In this document: positions 1 to 7,011 of the stretch, in pieces | Position numbering within the stretch: position 1 is the stretch's first letter | Layout: each line of letters opens with the position of its first letter | Origin: JACQFK01 sp964619955 | Lineage (GTDB): Bacteria; Planctomycetota; MHYJ01; JACPRB01 | NCBI GenBank assembly: GCA_964619955.1 | Contig: CAZUJF010000057.1 | Span: 1-29,200 of the forward strand | Direction of reading: 5' to 3' | Length of the DNA: 29,200 nucleotides | The notes under the pieces: generated by a model | Database searches by the model: none | Told to the model about the DNA's origin: nothing | The model's input: the letters and a program-made list of their open reading frames with translations, nothing else | Program-made: the position numbers and the translations under genes

Positions 1-25
1 CATCCGGCTTCTAGCCGTTATGTGA

Positions 26-49
26 AACCCTCGCCTTTAGGCGAGGGTT
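26..49 (-). terminator. Hairpin just after the alr stop codon, possible terminator
   Basis: A perfect 10-bp stem (26-35 pairing with 40-49, arm AACCCTCGCC) closes a 4-nt loop and lies directly after the alr stop codon at 52-54. The run of T on the minus-strand side is short, so termination strength is uncertain. A second small hairpin (CGGCT/AGCCG, 5-17) follows toward the window edge. The structure is symmetric and could also act for a gene entering from the left on the plus strand. Confidence 0.5.
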
Positions 50-51
50 GT

Positions 52-1191
52 TCATGCGACGACCCGGAACGCCGGCGGGATCGCCACTTCGGCGTTCTTG
101 GGGATGCGGCCCACGCGGCGCCCCAGCCGGCAGGTGAATTCGTAGGGGATCGTCCCCGCCTTCCGGGCCAGTTCCTCGATCCGGACCCCTTCGCCCGCCA
201 GCGTGACCTCGTCCCCGACCTCCGCCTCCGGCACGTCCCCCAGGTCGAGCATGATGTAGTCCATCGTGACGGTGCCCACGACGGGGACCCGTCGCCCGCG
301 GACCAGCGCCTCGCCCTTGCCGGACAGCTGGTAGGGGTAGCCGTCGTTGTAGCCGACGGGACAGGTGGCGATGCGGGTGGGCTTCGAGGTGCGGAAGCGG
401 CCGTCGTAGCCGATGGGCACGCCTTCAGCGACGCCTTTGAGATAGGCGATCTGGGTCTTGAGCGTGAGCACGGGCTTGAGGTGCAGGCCGAGCCGAGCGA
501 AGGGCCCCGGATCGATCCCGTAGAGGGCGATGCCGGGCCGGACCATGTCGAAATGCGTCTCGGGACAGGTGAAAAGCCCCACGGAATTGGCGGCGTGGAG
601 CAGGGGGGGCTGGATGCCGTCCCGCGCCAGCTCGTCCACCGTCGCCCGGAAGAGGTCGATCTGCTCCCGGACCGCCTCGGGGTTCGACGCGGAGGCGAGA
701 TGGGTCGAAAGCCCCTCGAGGGACAGGTTCTTGCAGTCGAGGACCGCGCGGGCCAGGTCGAGGGCCCGGGCGGGGGAGGCCCCCAGGCGCGCCATGCCCG
801 TGTCGACCTTGAGGTGGACCTTGAGCTGGCGGTTGCGCCGCCGGGCCTCCTGGTCGAGCAGCGGGAGCAGGTCGGGGGAATGGACGCTGACGGAGATGTC
901 GTACTGGACGACCTTGAGGATCTCCTCTTCGACGATGGCGCCCAGGATGAGGATGGGGCCGGCGATCCCGCCCTCCCGGAGCTGCAGGGCCTCGTTGGAA
1001 TCCCCCACGCCGACCATCGAACAGCCGGATTCGAGAGCGGTCCAGGCGACGGGGAGGGCGCCGTGGCCGTAGGCGTCCGCCTTGGCGACGGCCATGATGC
1101 GGGTGCGCGGCTCCAGGGTCTTCCGGATGGTGGCGATGTTGTGTTTGAGGGCGGCGAGGTCGATCTCCGCCCAGACGCGGTAGCCCCTCAT
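52..1191 (-). CDS. alr: Alanine racemase
   Basis: PLP-dependent racemase that converts L-alanine to D-alanine in the cytoplasm for peptidoglycan synthesis. The 379-residue protein has the usual length. The PLP-binding lysine is Lys37 in AVAKADAYGHG near the N-terminus. The conserved Arg of the TGMARLG segment is at about residue 135. The catalytic tyrosine from the other subunit matches Tyr262 in IGYDG (VSYG in classical enzymes), and GTVTMDY (about 306-312) is the family's substrate-side motif. The ATG at 1191 is chosen because GGAGGG sits 7 nt upstream; a TTG at 1206 would bury that site. It lies 103 nt downstream of tsaB on the same strand and is probably co-transcribed with it. The intergenic gap contains a strong GC hairpin. 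Confidence 0.96.
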   Translation of the reverse strand: MRGYRVWAEIDLAALKHNIATIRKTLEPRTRIMAVAKADAYGHGALPVAWTALESGCSMVGVGDSNEALQLREGGIAGPILILGAIVEEEILKVVQYDISVSVHSPDLLPLLDQEARRRNRQLKVHLKVDTGMARLGASPARALDLARAVLDCKNLSLEGLSTHLASASNPEAVREQIDLFRATVDELARDGIQPPLLHAANSVGLFTCPETHFDMVRPGIALYGIDPGPFARLGLHLKPVLTLKTQIAYLKGVAEGVPIGYDGRFRTSKPTRIATCPVGYNDGYPYQLSGKGEALVRGRRVPVVGTVTMDYIMLDLGDVPEAEVGDEVTLAGEGVRIEELARKAGTIPYEFTCRLGRRVGRIPKNAEVAIPPAFRVVA

Positions 1192-1232
1192 GGCACAACC
1201 CTCCAAACGACGCGCGGGCGGGGGGATTGGGC

Positions 1233-1262
1233 CCCGGGCGGCCGGTCTCCCGACCGCCCGGG
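1233..1262. other. GC-rich hairpin between tsaB and alr
   Basis: CCCGGGCGG (1233-1241) is the exact reverse complement of 1254-1262. An alternative inner pairing CGGTC/GACCG exists at 1243-1256. No T-run follows on the minus strand, so this is more likely an mRNA-processing or attenuating structure than a full terminator. Function is unknown. Confidence 0.35.
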
Positions 1263-1294
1263 TCTTCCTTCCCCCTCTGTCCGCGCCCTCTCTC

Positions 1295-1963
1295 TCAATC
1301 TTTCTTCGCGGGTCCGAACCTGATCTCGGCCTCGGTCTGCCGCAGGTAGAGCGGAACCAGCGTCGCGACGTCCTGCCGGACTCCGGACTCCCAGAGTCGC
1401 TCGCCCAGCAGCGCCACGAGCTCGGGAGGGAGGTCCCAGAGTTCGCGGGGCGCCAGGATCACGTCGCGGAACAGCGCGGCGTAGGCGGCGAGCGCATCCC
1501 CCAGGACCAGGGTTCCCGGGGGCACGCGTCCGGCGAATACGTCGGGCTTCTCCGCGAGGAAATCGCCTTTCCGGGCGCCGTCCTCGTACAGGGCTCCGTA
1601 GATCAGGCCGCAGCGGCCGTCGATCGCGGGGCAGACGAGCTTCGCCCGGCCCTTCGCGGCTTCGGCCAGCACGTCGAGCGAAGGGACGCCGGCGAGCGGG
1701 ATCCCCGTGGCGAGCGCCAGGCCCTTGGCGGCGGCCAGCCCCACGCGGAGGCCGGTGTAGCTGCCGGGGCCGAGGTCGCAGGCCAGCAGGTCGATCGTGT
1801 TCAGGTCGAAGCCGGCCTCGGCCAGCAGATCCTGGATGGCCGGGGCGATCTCCCGTCCGTGGACCATGCCTCGCTCAAAGACGCGGGTTCCCACGACCCG
1901 GCCGGCGTCGAGGAGGGCGACGCCCCCTCTCGGCCCGGACGATTCGATGCCTAGTACTCTCAT
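1295..1963 (-). CDS. tsaB: tRNA N6-threonylcarbamoyladenosine biosynthesis protein TsaB
   Basis: TsaB (YeaZ) is the ASKHA-fold partner of TsaD that helps place threonylcarbamoyl on A37 of ANN-decoding tRNAs in the cytoplasm. The 222-residue protein opens with the family signature MRVLGIESS, has the highly conserved GPGSYTGLR at residues 65-73, and continues with the GVPSLDVLAEA segment. The length is normal for the family. The start at 1963 has no Shine-Dalgarno site. A strong promoter lies just upstream (-10 at 1980-1985), giving an expected leader of only about 10 nt. alr follows on the same strand. Confidence 0.95.
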   Translation of the reverse strand: MRVLGIESSGPRGGVALLDAGRVVGTRVFERGMVHGREIAPAIQDLLAEAGFDLNTIDLLACDLGPGSYTGLRVGLAAAKGLALATGIPLAGVPSLDVLAEAAKGRAKLVCPAIDGRCGLIYGALYEDGARKGDFLAEKPDVFAGRVPPGTLVLGDALAAYAALFRDVILAPRELWDLPPELVALLGERLWESGVRQDVATLVPLYLRQTEAEIRFGPAKKD

Positions 1964-1979
1964 GGGTGGGACCGGTCGA

Positions 1980-2007
1980 AGTATAGGCCATGGGGGTGGT
2001 CTGTCAA
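1980..2007 (-). promoter_or_regulatory. Promoter of tsaB with near-consensus -35 and -10
   Basis: On the minus strand TTGACA (2002-2007, perfect -35) is followed by a 16-nt spacer and TATACT (1980-1985, 5 of 6 to the -10 consensus). Immediately upstream of the -35 is a markedly AT-rich tract (2009-2040) resembling an UP element in otherwise GC-rich DNA. Transcription would begin about 10 nt before the tsaB ATG. Confidence 0.7.
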
Positions 2008-2008
2008 G

Positions 2009-2040
2009 TCATAAAGTACATTATATAACTTATAAAATCT
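2009..2040. promoter_or_regulatory. AT-rich tract, candidate UP element
   Basis: About 30 bases of almost pure A/T, including the odd palindrome TATAACTTATA, stand out against the GC-rich background. They sit directly upstream of the tsaB -35 element. An UP-element role is inferred from position and composition; a regulator site is also possible. Confidence 0.4.
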
Positions 2041-2079
2041 GCTCCCTAGGTAAACGGCTGAGCCCGCAGCGGGCAAAGT

Positions 2080-2140
2080 CCTCCGCAGCGCCACCCCCCT
2101 CAGGGGCGCCCAAGGGCCTGCCCTCCGTAGCGCCACCCCC
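2080..2140. repeat. Two direct copies of a 19-nt repeat in the tsaB/methyltransferase gap
   Basis: CCTCCGCAGCGCCACCCCC (2080-2098) recurs at 2122-2140 with one change (CCTCCGTAGC...), a period of 42 nt. The 13-nt odd palindrome GCCCGCAGCGGGC lies just before, at 2063-2075. No coding sequence is supported here. The 237-nt gap (1964-2200) holds the tsaB promoter, the AT tract, this repeat and the methyltransferase promoter. Confidence 0.5.
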
Positions 2141-2159
2141 AAAGATGCGCGCAGGAGGG

Positions 2160-2188
2160 TTGCGTGAAATCCACGTGTCTGCTATACC
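2160..2188 (+). promoter_or_regulatory. Promoter of the methyltransferase-kinase-rsmB operon
   Basis: TTGCGT (2160-2165), a 17-nt spacer and TATACC (2183-2188) lie just before the ATG at 2201. The start point would fall about 6 nt before the start codon. No clear Shine-Dalgarno site is present, so the transcript would be close to leaderless. Confidence 0.5.
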
Positions 2189-2200
2189 AAGGCCCTTCGC

Positions 2201-2827
2201 ATGAAGCTTTCTCGCCTCAAAAAGCTCTCCTGGAAGCTGTTTTTCGTCTACGCGGTCCTGGTGACCCTCATCTTCTTCGCCGACCGCTCCCCGGAGAAGT
2301 GGAAGCGCTGGAACTTCTGGGTGGGCCTGGCGCTGCTGGGCTTCTCGCTCTGGGTCCGGATCTGGGCCTCCGGCCACCTGGTGAAGAACAAGGTCCTCAC
2401 GTTCACCGGGCCCTACGCCTACGTCAAGAACCCCCTCTACATCGGCACCTTCTTCGGCATGATCGGCACGGCCTTCCTGGCCATGGGGGATCCGAACAAC
2501 GACGTGTGGTATTTCCGCCACCTCAACTGGATGATCCTCGGCTTCGGCATCGTCGCCTTCATCGGCTACTACGTGCCCTACAAGAAGAAGCGCGAGAGCG
2601 AGCGGCTGCACGACATCTTCGGCGAGGCCTGGGACCACTACGAGAAGGCCGTTCCCGATTATTTCCCCCAGACGAAGCGCTACGAACGCGCCATCGACCG
2701 CCCCTGGAGCTGGGCCGCGACCTGCGACAACAGCGAACACTGGGCGCCGCTGGCCTATGCCCTGGGCGTCGCGGCCATCATCTGGAACCAGTTCCTCATC
2801 GACCTGCTCGAGAGACTGCTGCGATGA
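2201..2827 (+). CDS. Isoprenylcysteine carboxyl methyltransferase-like membrane protein
   Basis: Integral membrane methyltransferase of the ICMT/phospholipid methyltransferase (PEMT) group, 208 aa. Hydrophobic segments lie at about 11-28, 39-55, 79-96 and 108-126. The SAM-side signature is visible: GPYAYVKNPLYIG (70-82), RESERL (131-136), FG (140-141) and VPDYFP (151-156). In bacteria these proteins methylate lipids or small lipophilic substrates, and the substrate here cannot be told. After the core there is an extension of about 50 residues ending in another hydrophobic helix (184-203), unusual for the short bacterial members. It is the first gene of a coupled trio: its TGA overlaps the next ATG by four bases. 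Confidence 0.85.
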   Translation: MKLSRLKKLSWKLFFVYAVLVTLIFFADRSPEKWKRWNFWVGLALLGFSLWVRIWASGHLVKNKVLTFTGPYAYVKNPLYIGTFFGMIGTAFLAMGDPNNDVWYFRHLNWMILGFGIVAFIGYYVPYKKKRESERLHDIFGEAWDHYEKAVPDYFPQTKRYERAIDRPWSWAATCDNSEHWAPLAYALGVAAIIWNQFLIDLLERLLR

Positions 2828-3423
2828 CCGAGCCCCGGGTCCTCCGGGACAAGGGCGGCTTCCTCTCCCCGGTCGTCTCCGTGATCGATTTCGAGGGCCG
2901 CCCGGCCGTCCTCAAGGACTATCGGAAGAAGAACGCCGTCACCCGTGGACTGCTGGCCCCCGCGTTCGTCCGCCGCGAGTTCGCCATCCTGAAGCATCTC
3001 GAGGGCATCCCGGGCGTGCCGAAGGCGTACGCCGTGCTCGAGAAACGCGCCCTCGTGCTCGAATACATCGAAGGCCGCACCCTCAACAAGTTCAAGGCGG
3101 GGGAGCTGCCCGACCGCGTCTTCGAACGGCTCTGCGACACCGTCCGCGCCATGCACGAGCGCGGCGTCGTCCATCTGGACCTGCGCCAGCGGAAGAACAT
3201 CCTCGTCGACGCGGAGCAGCGCCCCTGGCTCATCGACTTCACCAACGCCCTCAAGGGCCGCCTCGGGTCGAAGTTCCGCTCCGTCGACGAGAGCGCGCTC
3301 CTCAAGTTCAAGCTGCGCAACTGGCCGCAGCTCGTGACGGACGCCGACCGCGAAGCGCTCAAGAGCCACAAGCTGCTGCGCCGCTTCTGGGTCTTCTCCC
3401 CGCGCGGCCGGAGCGTCCGGTGA
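2824..3423 (+). CDS. Small protein-kinase-like (RIO/lipopolysaccharide kinase-like) protein
   Basis: A 199-residue single-domain protein with a reduced protein-kinase fold. Visible elements are a candidate ATP lysine Lys31 (AVLKDY), a helix-C glutamate candidate Glu52 (RREFAIL), a hinge LVLEYIEG (77-84), the catalytic loop HLDLRQRKN (117-125, with Asp119 and Asn125) and the metal-binding IDF (137-139, Asp138). The pattern resembles the WaaP/InaA or RIO-like kinases that phosphorylate sugars, lipid A or small molecules more than classical Ser/Thr kinases, and the activation segment is short. The substrate is unknown. The ATG overlaps the upstream TGA (ATGA), and its own TGA overlaps the rsmB GTG (GTGA), so translation is coupled on both sides. 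Confidence 0.75.
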   Translation: MTEPRVLRDKGGFLSPVVSVIDFEGRPAVLKDYRKKNAVTRGLLAPAFVRREFAILKHLEGIPGVPKAYAVLEKRALVLEYIEGRTLNKFKAGELPDRVFERLCDTVRAMHERGVVHLDLRQRKNILVDAEQRPWLIDFTNALKGRLGSKFRSVDESALLKFKLRNWPQLVTDADREALKSHKLLRRFWVFSPRGRSVR

Positions 3424-4565
3424 GCGGCGTCCGGGACCTCGCCGCCCGCATCCTGGGGGACGCCGAGCGGATGTTCGTCGACGACGCCCTCGAGCGGCAC
3501 CGCGGCGCGGGTCTCTCGCGGCGCGACCGCGCCCTGCTGACGACGCTCGTCTACGGCGTGACCCGCTGGAAGCGGCAGCTGGACTGGCTCATCGACCGCT
3601 GCGCCCAGCGCGTCGATCCGCCGATCCGCCAGCATCTGCGGGTCGCCCTCTTCCAGATCCGCCACCTCGACCGCATCCCGCGTCACGCGGCGGTCAACGA
3701 GGCCGTCGAGCTGGCCAAGGCGGTCAGCCGGAAGTCCGCGGGCTTCGTCAACGCCGTGCTGCGCAAGGCGGCCGACCTGGAGCTCCCGAACACGATCGGC
3801 ATCCAGACTTCGCATCCGGACTGGCTGGTGGAGCGCTGGCGCGCCGCGTTCCACCGGGGCCGCGACTTCAAGGCGGTGCTCGAGGCCGACAACGCCGTCC
3901 TGCCCGTCACGGCCCGCGTCAACCGTCTCAAGGTCCCCCAGGGGCCCGCGATGATCGAGCCGGAAGGGGATCCCGCCGCCGACGAACGGTTCATGAAAGG
4001 CGAATTCACCATCCAGGATGCGACCTCGATGAAGGTCGCGCCCTGGCTGGCGCCCAAGGCCGGGGAGCGCGTCCTCGACCTCTGCGCCGCGCCGGGAGGC
4101 AAGACCACGCATCTGGCGGAGCTCATGGGCGGGAAGGGGCTCGTCGTGGCGGTCGACCTGCCCTCGCGGCTGCCGCTCGTGGCCGAGGCGGCCCGCCGGC
4201 TCGGACTGGCGAACATCGAGTGTCTGGCCGGGGACGGCGCGACGATCGCGTTCCGGAAGCCCTTCGACGCGATCCTGGTCGACGCGCCGTGTTCCAACAC
4301 CGGGGTCATCGCGCGGCGGCCGGACGTGCGCTGGCGGCTCCGGGAGGCGGACATCGCGGGGGCCGTCGTGATCCAGCGCCGCCTGCTGGAGAACGCGGTC
4401 CGTCTGCTGCGTCCCGGCGGCCGCCTCGTCTACTCCACCTGCAGCCTCGAGCCCGAGGAGAACCGCATCGACGTCCCGGGCCTGAAGCTCGTCCGCGAGG
4501 AGCTCACGCTCCCCACGGACAAACATTCCGGCGGCTACCAGGCCCTGGCTACTTCGACGCGCTGA
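3420..4565 (+). CDS. rsmB: 16S rRNA cytosine-C5 methyltransferase RsmB
   Basis: SAM-dependent m5C methyltransferase acting on C967 of 16S rRNA. The GTG start at 3420 overlaps the kinase stop and begins directly with the N-terminal NusB-like RNA-binding domain (about 1-125). The Rossmann methyltransferase domain has the SAM loop DLCAAPGGKTT (220-230), motif IV VDAPCSNTGV (287-296, Cys291) and motif VI YSTCSLEPEENR (338-349, catalytic Cys341). The 381 residues are slightly short for the family. The C-terminus ends in GGYQALATSTR, where relatives usually have an aromatic DGFF-like strand; in another frame the same bases read PGYFDALK, so a late frameshift is conceivable. The last 17 bases overlap the convergent VIT-vWA gene. 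Confidence 0.93.
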   Translation: MSGVRDLAARILGDAERMFVDDALERHRGAGLSRRDRALLTTLVYGVTRWKRQLDWLIDRCAQRVDPPIRQHLRVALFQIRHLDRIPRHAAVNEAVELAKAVSRKSAGFVNAVLRKAADLELPNTIGIQTSHPDWLVERWRAAFHRGRDFKAVLEADNAVLPVTARVNRLKVPQGPAMIEPEGDPAADERFMKGEFTIQDATSMKVAPWLAPKAGERVLDLCAAPGGKTTHLAELMGGKGLVVAVDLPSRLPLVAEAARRLGLANIECLAGDGATIAFRKPFDAILVDAPCSNTGVIARRPDVRWRLREADIAGAVVIQRRLLENAVRLLRPGGRLVYSTCSLEPEENRIDVPGLKLVREELTLPTDKHSGGYQALATSTR

Positions 4566-6798
4566 AGAGCTCGGCGACCTGCTCGTCCGTGATCGTCTCG
4601 AGGCCGACGGTGCCGACCACCAGCGCGCGGCCCTTGGCGGTGACGTAGACGACCGAGGGGCCCAGCTTGAGCGCCTCGATGAGCGCGGGTTCGCGTTCGA
4701 TCAGCTTGAAGTAGGCCTCGCTGCCGAACTTCACCTCGAGGGTCTTGTCCTCGGCGCCGAAGCGCTCGTCCACCCAGAGGTCCCGGTAGAGGGCGAAGCG
4801 GGTCCCGGCGGCCTTGCGGAAGACGGCCTTGGACAGGTTCCCGATGCCCTTCTCCTCCTTGAGTTCGCGCAGACGGGCGGCGGTGGCGACGGCGTCCTTG
4901 CCCTCCTTGGACTTGAAGCCCCTCTCGAATTCGTCGGCTTTGGCCGTCTCCGCGGCGGGCGCGGGCTTGGGGGCGGGCGCCCCGGCGGCCACGCTGGCGA
5001 GTTTCTTGGTCAGGACGTCGCGATCCTCTCCCCGCCGGCCCCCGCCGAGACGGCGGTCCTCCTCGAGGATCAGCGCGCTCGTGTAGGGGGTGGTGATGCC
5101 GTATTCCATCGAGAGGCGGACGACGTCGTCGACCAGCTCCTTCGTTTCGCCGTTGAGGCGGATGGCGTCGAGCAGGTCGCCGATGCGGCGCTGGGCCCAG
5201 AGCAGTTCGACGAACGCGTTCTTGGTCTCGGCCGCGGGGAAGCGGCCCTCGTAGACGAAGCGTTCCGCCTTGCCGTTGACGCTGCCCGTGAGTTCGAGGG
5301 CGCAGTCGCCGCTGCCGGTATACCGGCCGCTGAGGACCAGCTGTCCGCCGGCGAAGAGGTCGGGCAGGGCGCGGGGGAGCAGGTTCACGAGCTTGATCTG
5401 TTCGCCGACGACTTTGAGATCGAGGCCGGTGAGGACGGGCTGGCTGGCGCGGTCCGCGAACGCGGCGACCTTCAGGGCGATGTCCTCCTCGGGGCGCACG
5501 TATTCGCTGACGCCGCCGGCCTGGCCGGCGAGGGCGTCGAGCAGGTGCGTGTCGACGTCGTAGCCGACGCCCCAGGTGAAGAGGCGCAGGGAGCCGGGGG
5601 CGGCGCCGCGGGCGCGGGCGGCGCGCTGGAGGATGCGCTGGGGGGCGGTCTCCTCGCCCATGGTGGGTTTGCCGTCGGTCATGAAGACGACATAGGCGGG
5701 GCGGGAGGCGTCGCGTTTCAGGGAGAGGGCGAGGTCGAGGGCGCCGGAGATGTTGGTGCCGCCCTGGGCGAGCAGGGTGTCCGCCCAGCGGAGGGCCTCC
5801 TCGCGGCGCTCGGCGGCGGGGACGAGTTCGCGCTTCCAGGGGTCGACGTCGCTCGAGAAGCCGATCATGGTGAAGCGGTCGGCGGGGTTGAGCTTGGAGA
5901 TGCAGTACTTGAGGGCCTCGCGGGCCTGCTTGATTTTGGCGCCGGCCATGCTGCCGGAGGTGTCGATGACGAAGATCATGTCGCGCTCGACGAGGCGCTG
6001 GGCCTGGAGGGTGGAGCGGGGGGCCGTGAGCATCACGAAGTAGCCGGGCTGGGCGGGGTCGGGGCGGTAGGTGAGCAGGTTGAGGCCGATGTCGCGGGGG
6101 TCGACGCTGTAGAGGAGCTGGAAGTCGCGGTCGAGGGCGACGCCGCGGGCGGACCAGGTGACGCGGGCGGCGGAGTCGCCCAGGCGCTGGACGTGGACGG
6201 GGTGGGTGGGGCTGTAGAGGTTGAGGAGGGGGGCGGGGGCGCGCAGGTTGACCTCCAGCGAGCATTCCCCGTCGACGGGGGCGGCCTTGCGGCCGTCGGC
6301 GCGGAGGGGGAGCAGATAGCTCGTGAGGCCGTCCCGGCCGTCGAGGATCTGTTCGTAACGCATCGTGAGGGTCTGGGTGCCGTTGGGGGCGATGGGGAAG
6401 ACGGAGGCGCGGAAGAGCTGGCCGCCGAGGTATTCGAGGAGGCCGGGGTCCTGGGCGCGGTTCACGATGGAGGTGTAGATCTGGCGGGCCTTGTCCTTGT
6501 CGACGAGTTCGCCGGCCTGTTCCTTGCCGTTGATGAGCATGGTGAAGCGGCTGAGGGCGGCGCCGCGGGGGATGGGGAAGACGTAGGTGGCCTCGAGGGG
6601 CCGCTGGGTTCGGTTGATGAAGGTCTGTTCGATGGAGGTCCGGGCGGCCTGGCCGTCGATCTCGACCGTGACCCGGTGTCGGGTGATGCCGAGGGGGGGG
6701 AGGTTCGGTTCATTCGGGATGACGAGGCCCTGGGCGAAGGCCGTGGCCGCTAGGCTGCCGAGGAAAGCCGTCGAAAGGATCGTCGTGCGGAAGGACAT
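4549..6798 (-). CDS. Exported VIT and von Willebrand A domain protein
   Basis: A 749-residue secreted protein of the inter-alpha-trypsin inhibitor heavy-chain-like class. A signal peptide (about 1-22, ending AFA) precedes a VIT domain (about 30-160, with EQTFINRTQRPLEATYVFP). The vWA domain (about 272-440) has an intact MIDAS metal site: Asp279, Ser281 and Ser283 in DTSGS, Thr348 in GGTN and Asp375 in TDGKP. A C-terminal region follows with a segment rich in Ala and Pro near 640-660. Such proteins are thought to mediate metal-dependent protein adhesion outside the cytoplasm; the partner is unknown. The ATG at 6798 is chosen over upstream codons because it starts the signal peptide and has GAGGAG 6 nt ahead. 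Confidence 0.88.
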   Translation of the reverse strand: MSFRTTILSTAFLGSLAATAFAQGLVIPNEPNLPPLGITRHRVTVEIDGQAARTSIEQTFINRTQRPLEATYVFPIPRGAALSRFTMLINGKEQAGELVDKDKARQIYTSIVNRAQDPGLLEYLGGQLFRASVFPIAPNGTQTLTMRYEQILDGRDGLTSYLLPLRADGRKAAPVDGECSLEVNLRAPAPLLNLYSPTHPVHVQRLGDSAARVTWSARGVALDRDFQLLYSVDPRDIGLNLLTYRPDPAQPGYFVMLTAPRSTLQAQRLVERDMIFVIDTSGSMAGAKIKQAREALKYCISKLNPADRFTMIGFSSDVDPWKRELVPAAERREEALRWADTLLAQGGTNISGALDLALSLKRDASRPAYVVFMTDGKPTMGEETAPQRILQRAARARGAAPGSLRLFTWGVGYDVDTHLLDALAGQAGGVSEYVRPEEDIALKVAAFADRASQPVLTGLDLKVVGEQIKLVNLLPRALPDLFAGGQLVLSGRYTGSGDCALELTGSVNGKAERFVYEGRFPAAETKNAFVELLWAQRRIGDLLDAIRLNGETKELVDDVVRLSMEYGITTPYTSALILEEDRRLGGGRRGEDRDVLTKKLASVAAGAPAPKPAPAAETAKADEFERGFKSKEGKDAVATAARLRELKEEKGIGNLSKAVFRKAAGTRFALYRDLWVDERFGAEDKTLEVKFGSEAYFKLIEREPALIEALKLGPSVVYVTAKGRALVVGTVGLETITDEQVAELFSASK

Positions 6799-6866
6799 GG
6801 TCGCTCCTCTTCTAATAATCACGCCCCTTCGACGAGATCTCCTCCGCACAGGTTCCCAAGAACAGA

Positions 6867-6935
6867 TCCAACAAAACAGCCCGTCTACTTTGTTGCCTCG
6901 AGAGGGCAACAAAGTAGACGGGCTGTTTTGTTGCC
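6867..6935. repeat. Inverted pair of a palindromic repeat with a 28-bp perfect stem
   Basis: Two copies of a 31-nt repeat lie head to head (6867-6897 inverted, 6905-6935 direct), separated by 7 nt. Bases 6870-6897 are the exact reverse complement of 6905-6932. Each copy is itself an imperfect palindrome with ends GGCAACAAA and TTTGTTGCC and a core AGACGGGCTG. A third copy, 28 of 31 identical, is at 17306-17336. The pair sits between two divergently transcribed genes, so a terminator role is unlikely although a T-run follows on the plus strand. It looks like a REP/BIME or miniature mobile element. No transposase is present in the window. Confidence 0.75.
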
Positions 6936-7011
6936 TGTTTTTTGGGTCCTTTTTGTGGAACTTTGGAAGGGGAGGGGGCGTCGAAGGGGGGTTCTTAGGG
7001 AGGTAGCCGCC

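Noticed and set aside
22..1323. Many long open frames opposite or out of phase with real genes, for example antisense to alr, VIT-vWA and CotH
   Set aside because: High GC content removes stop codons from other frames; the translations are Arg/Pro/Ala/Gly-rich with no domain, and each lies over a well supported gene.
6867..6935. Bidirectional transcription terminator
   Set aside because: The hairpin lies between two genes transcribed away from each other, so no transcript should end there; the third copy elsewhere fits a repeat family better.
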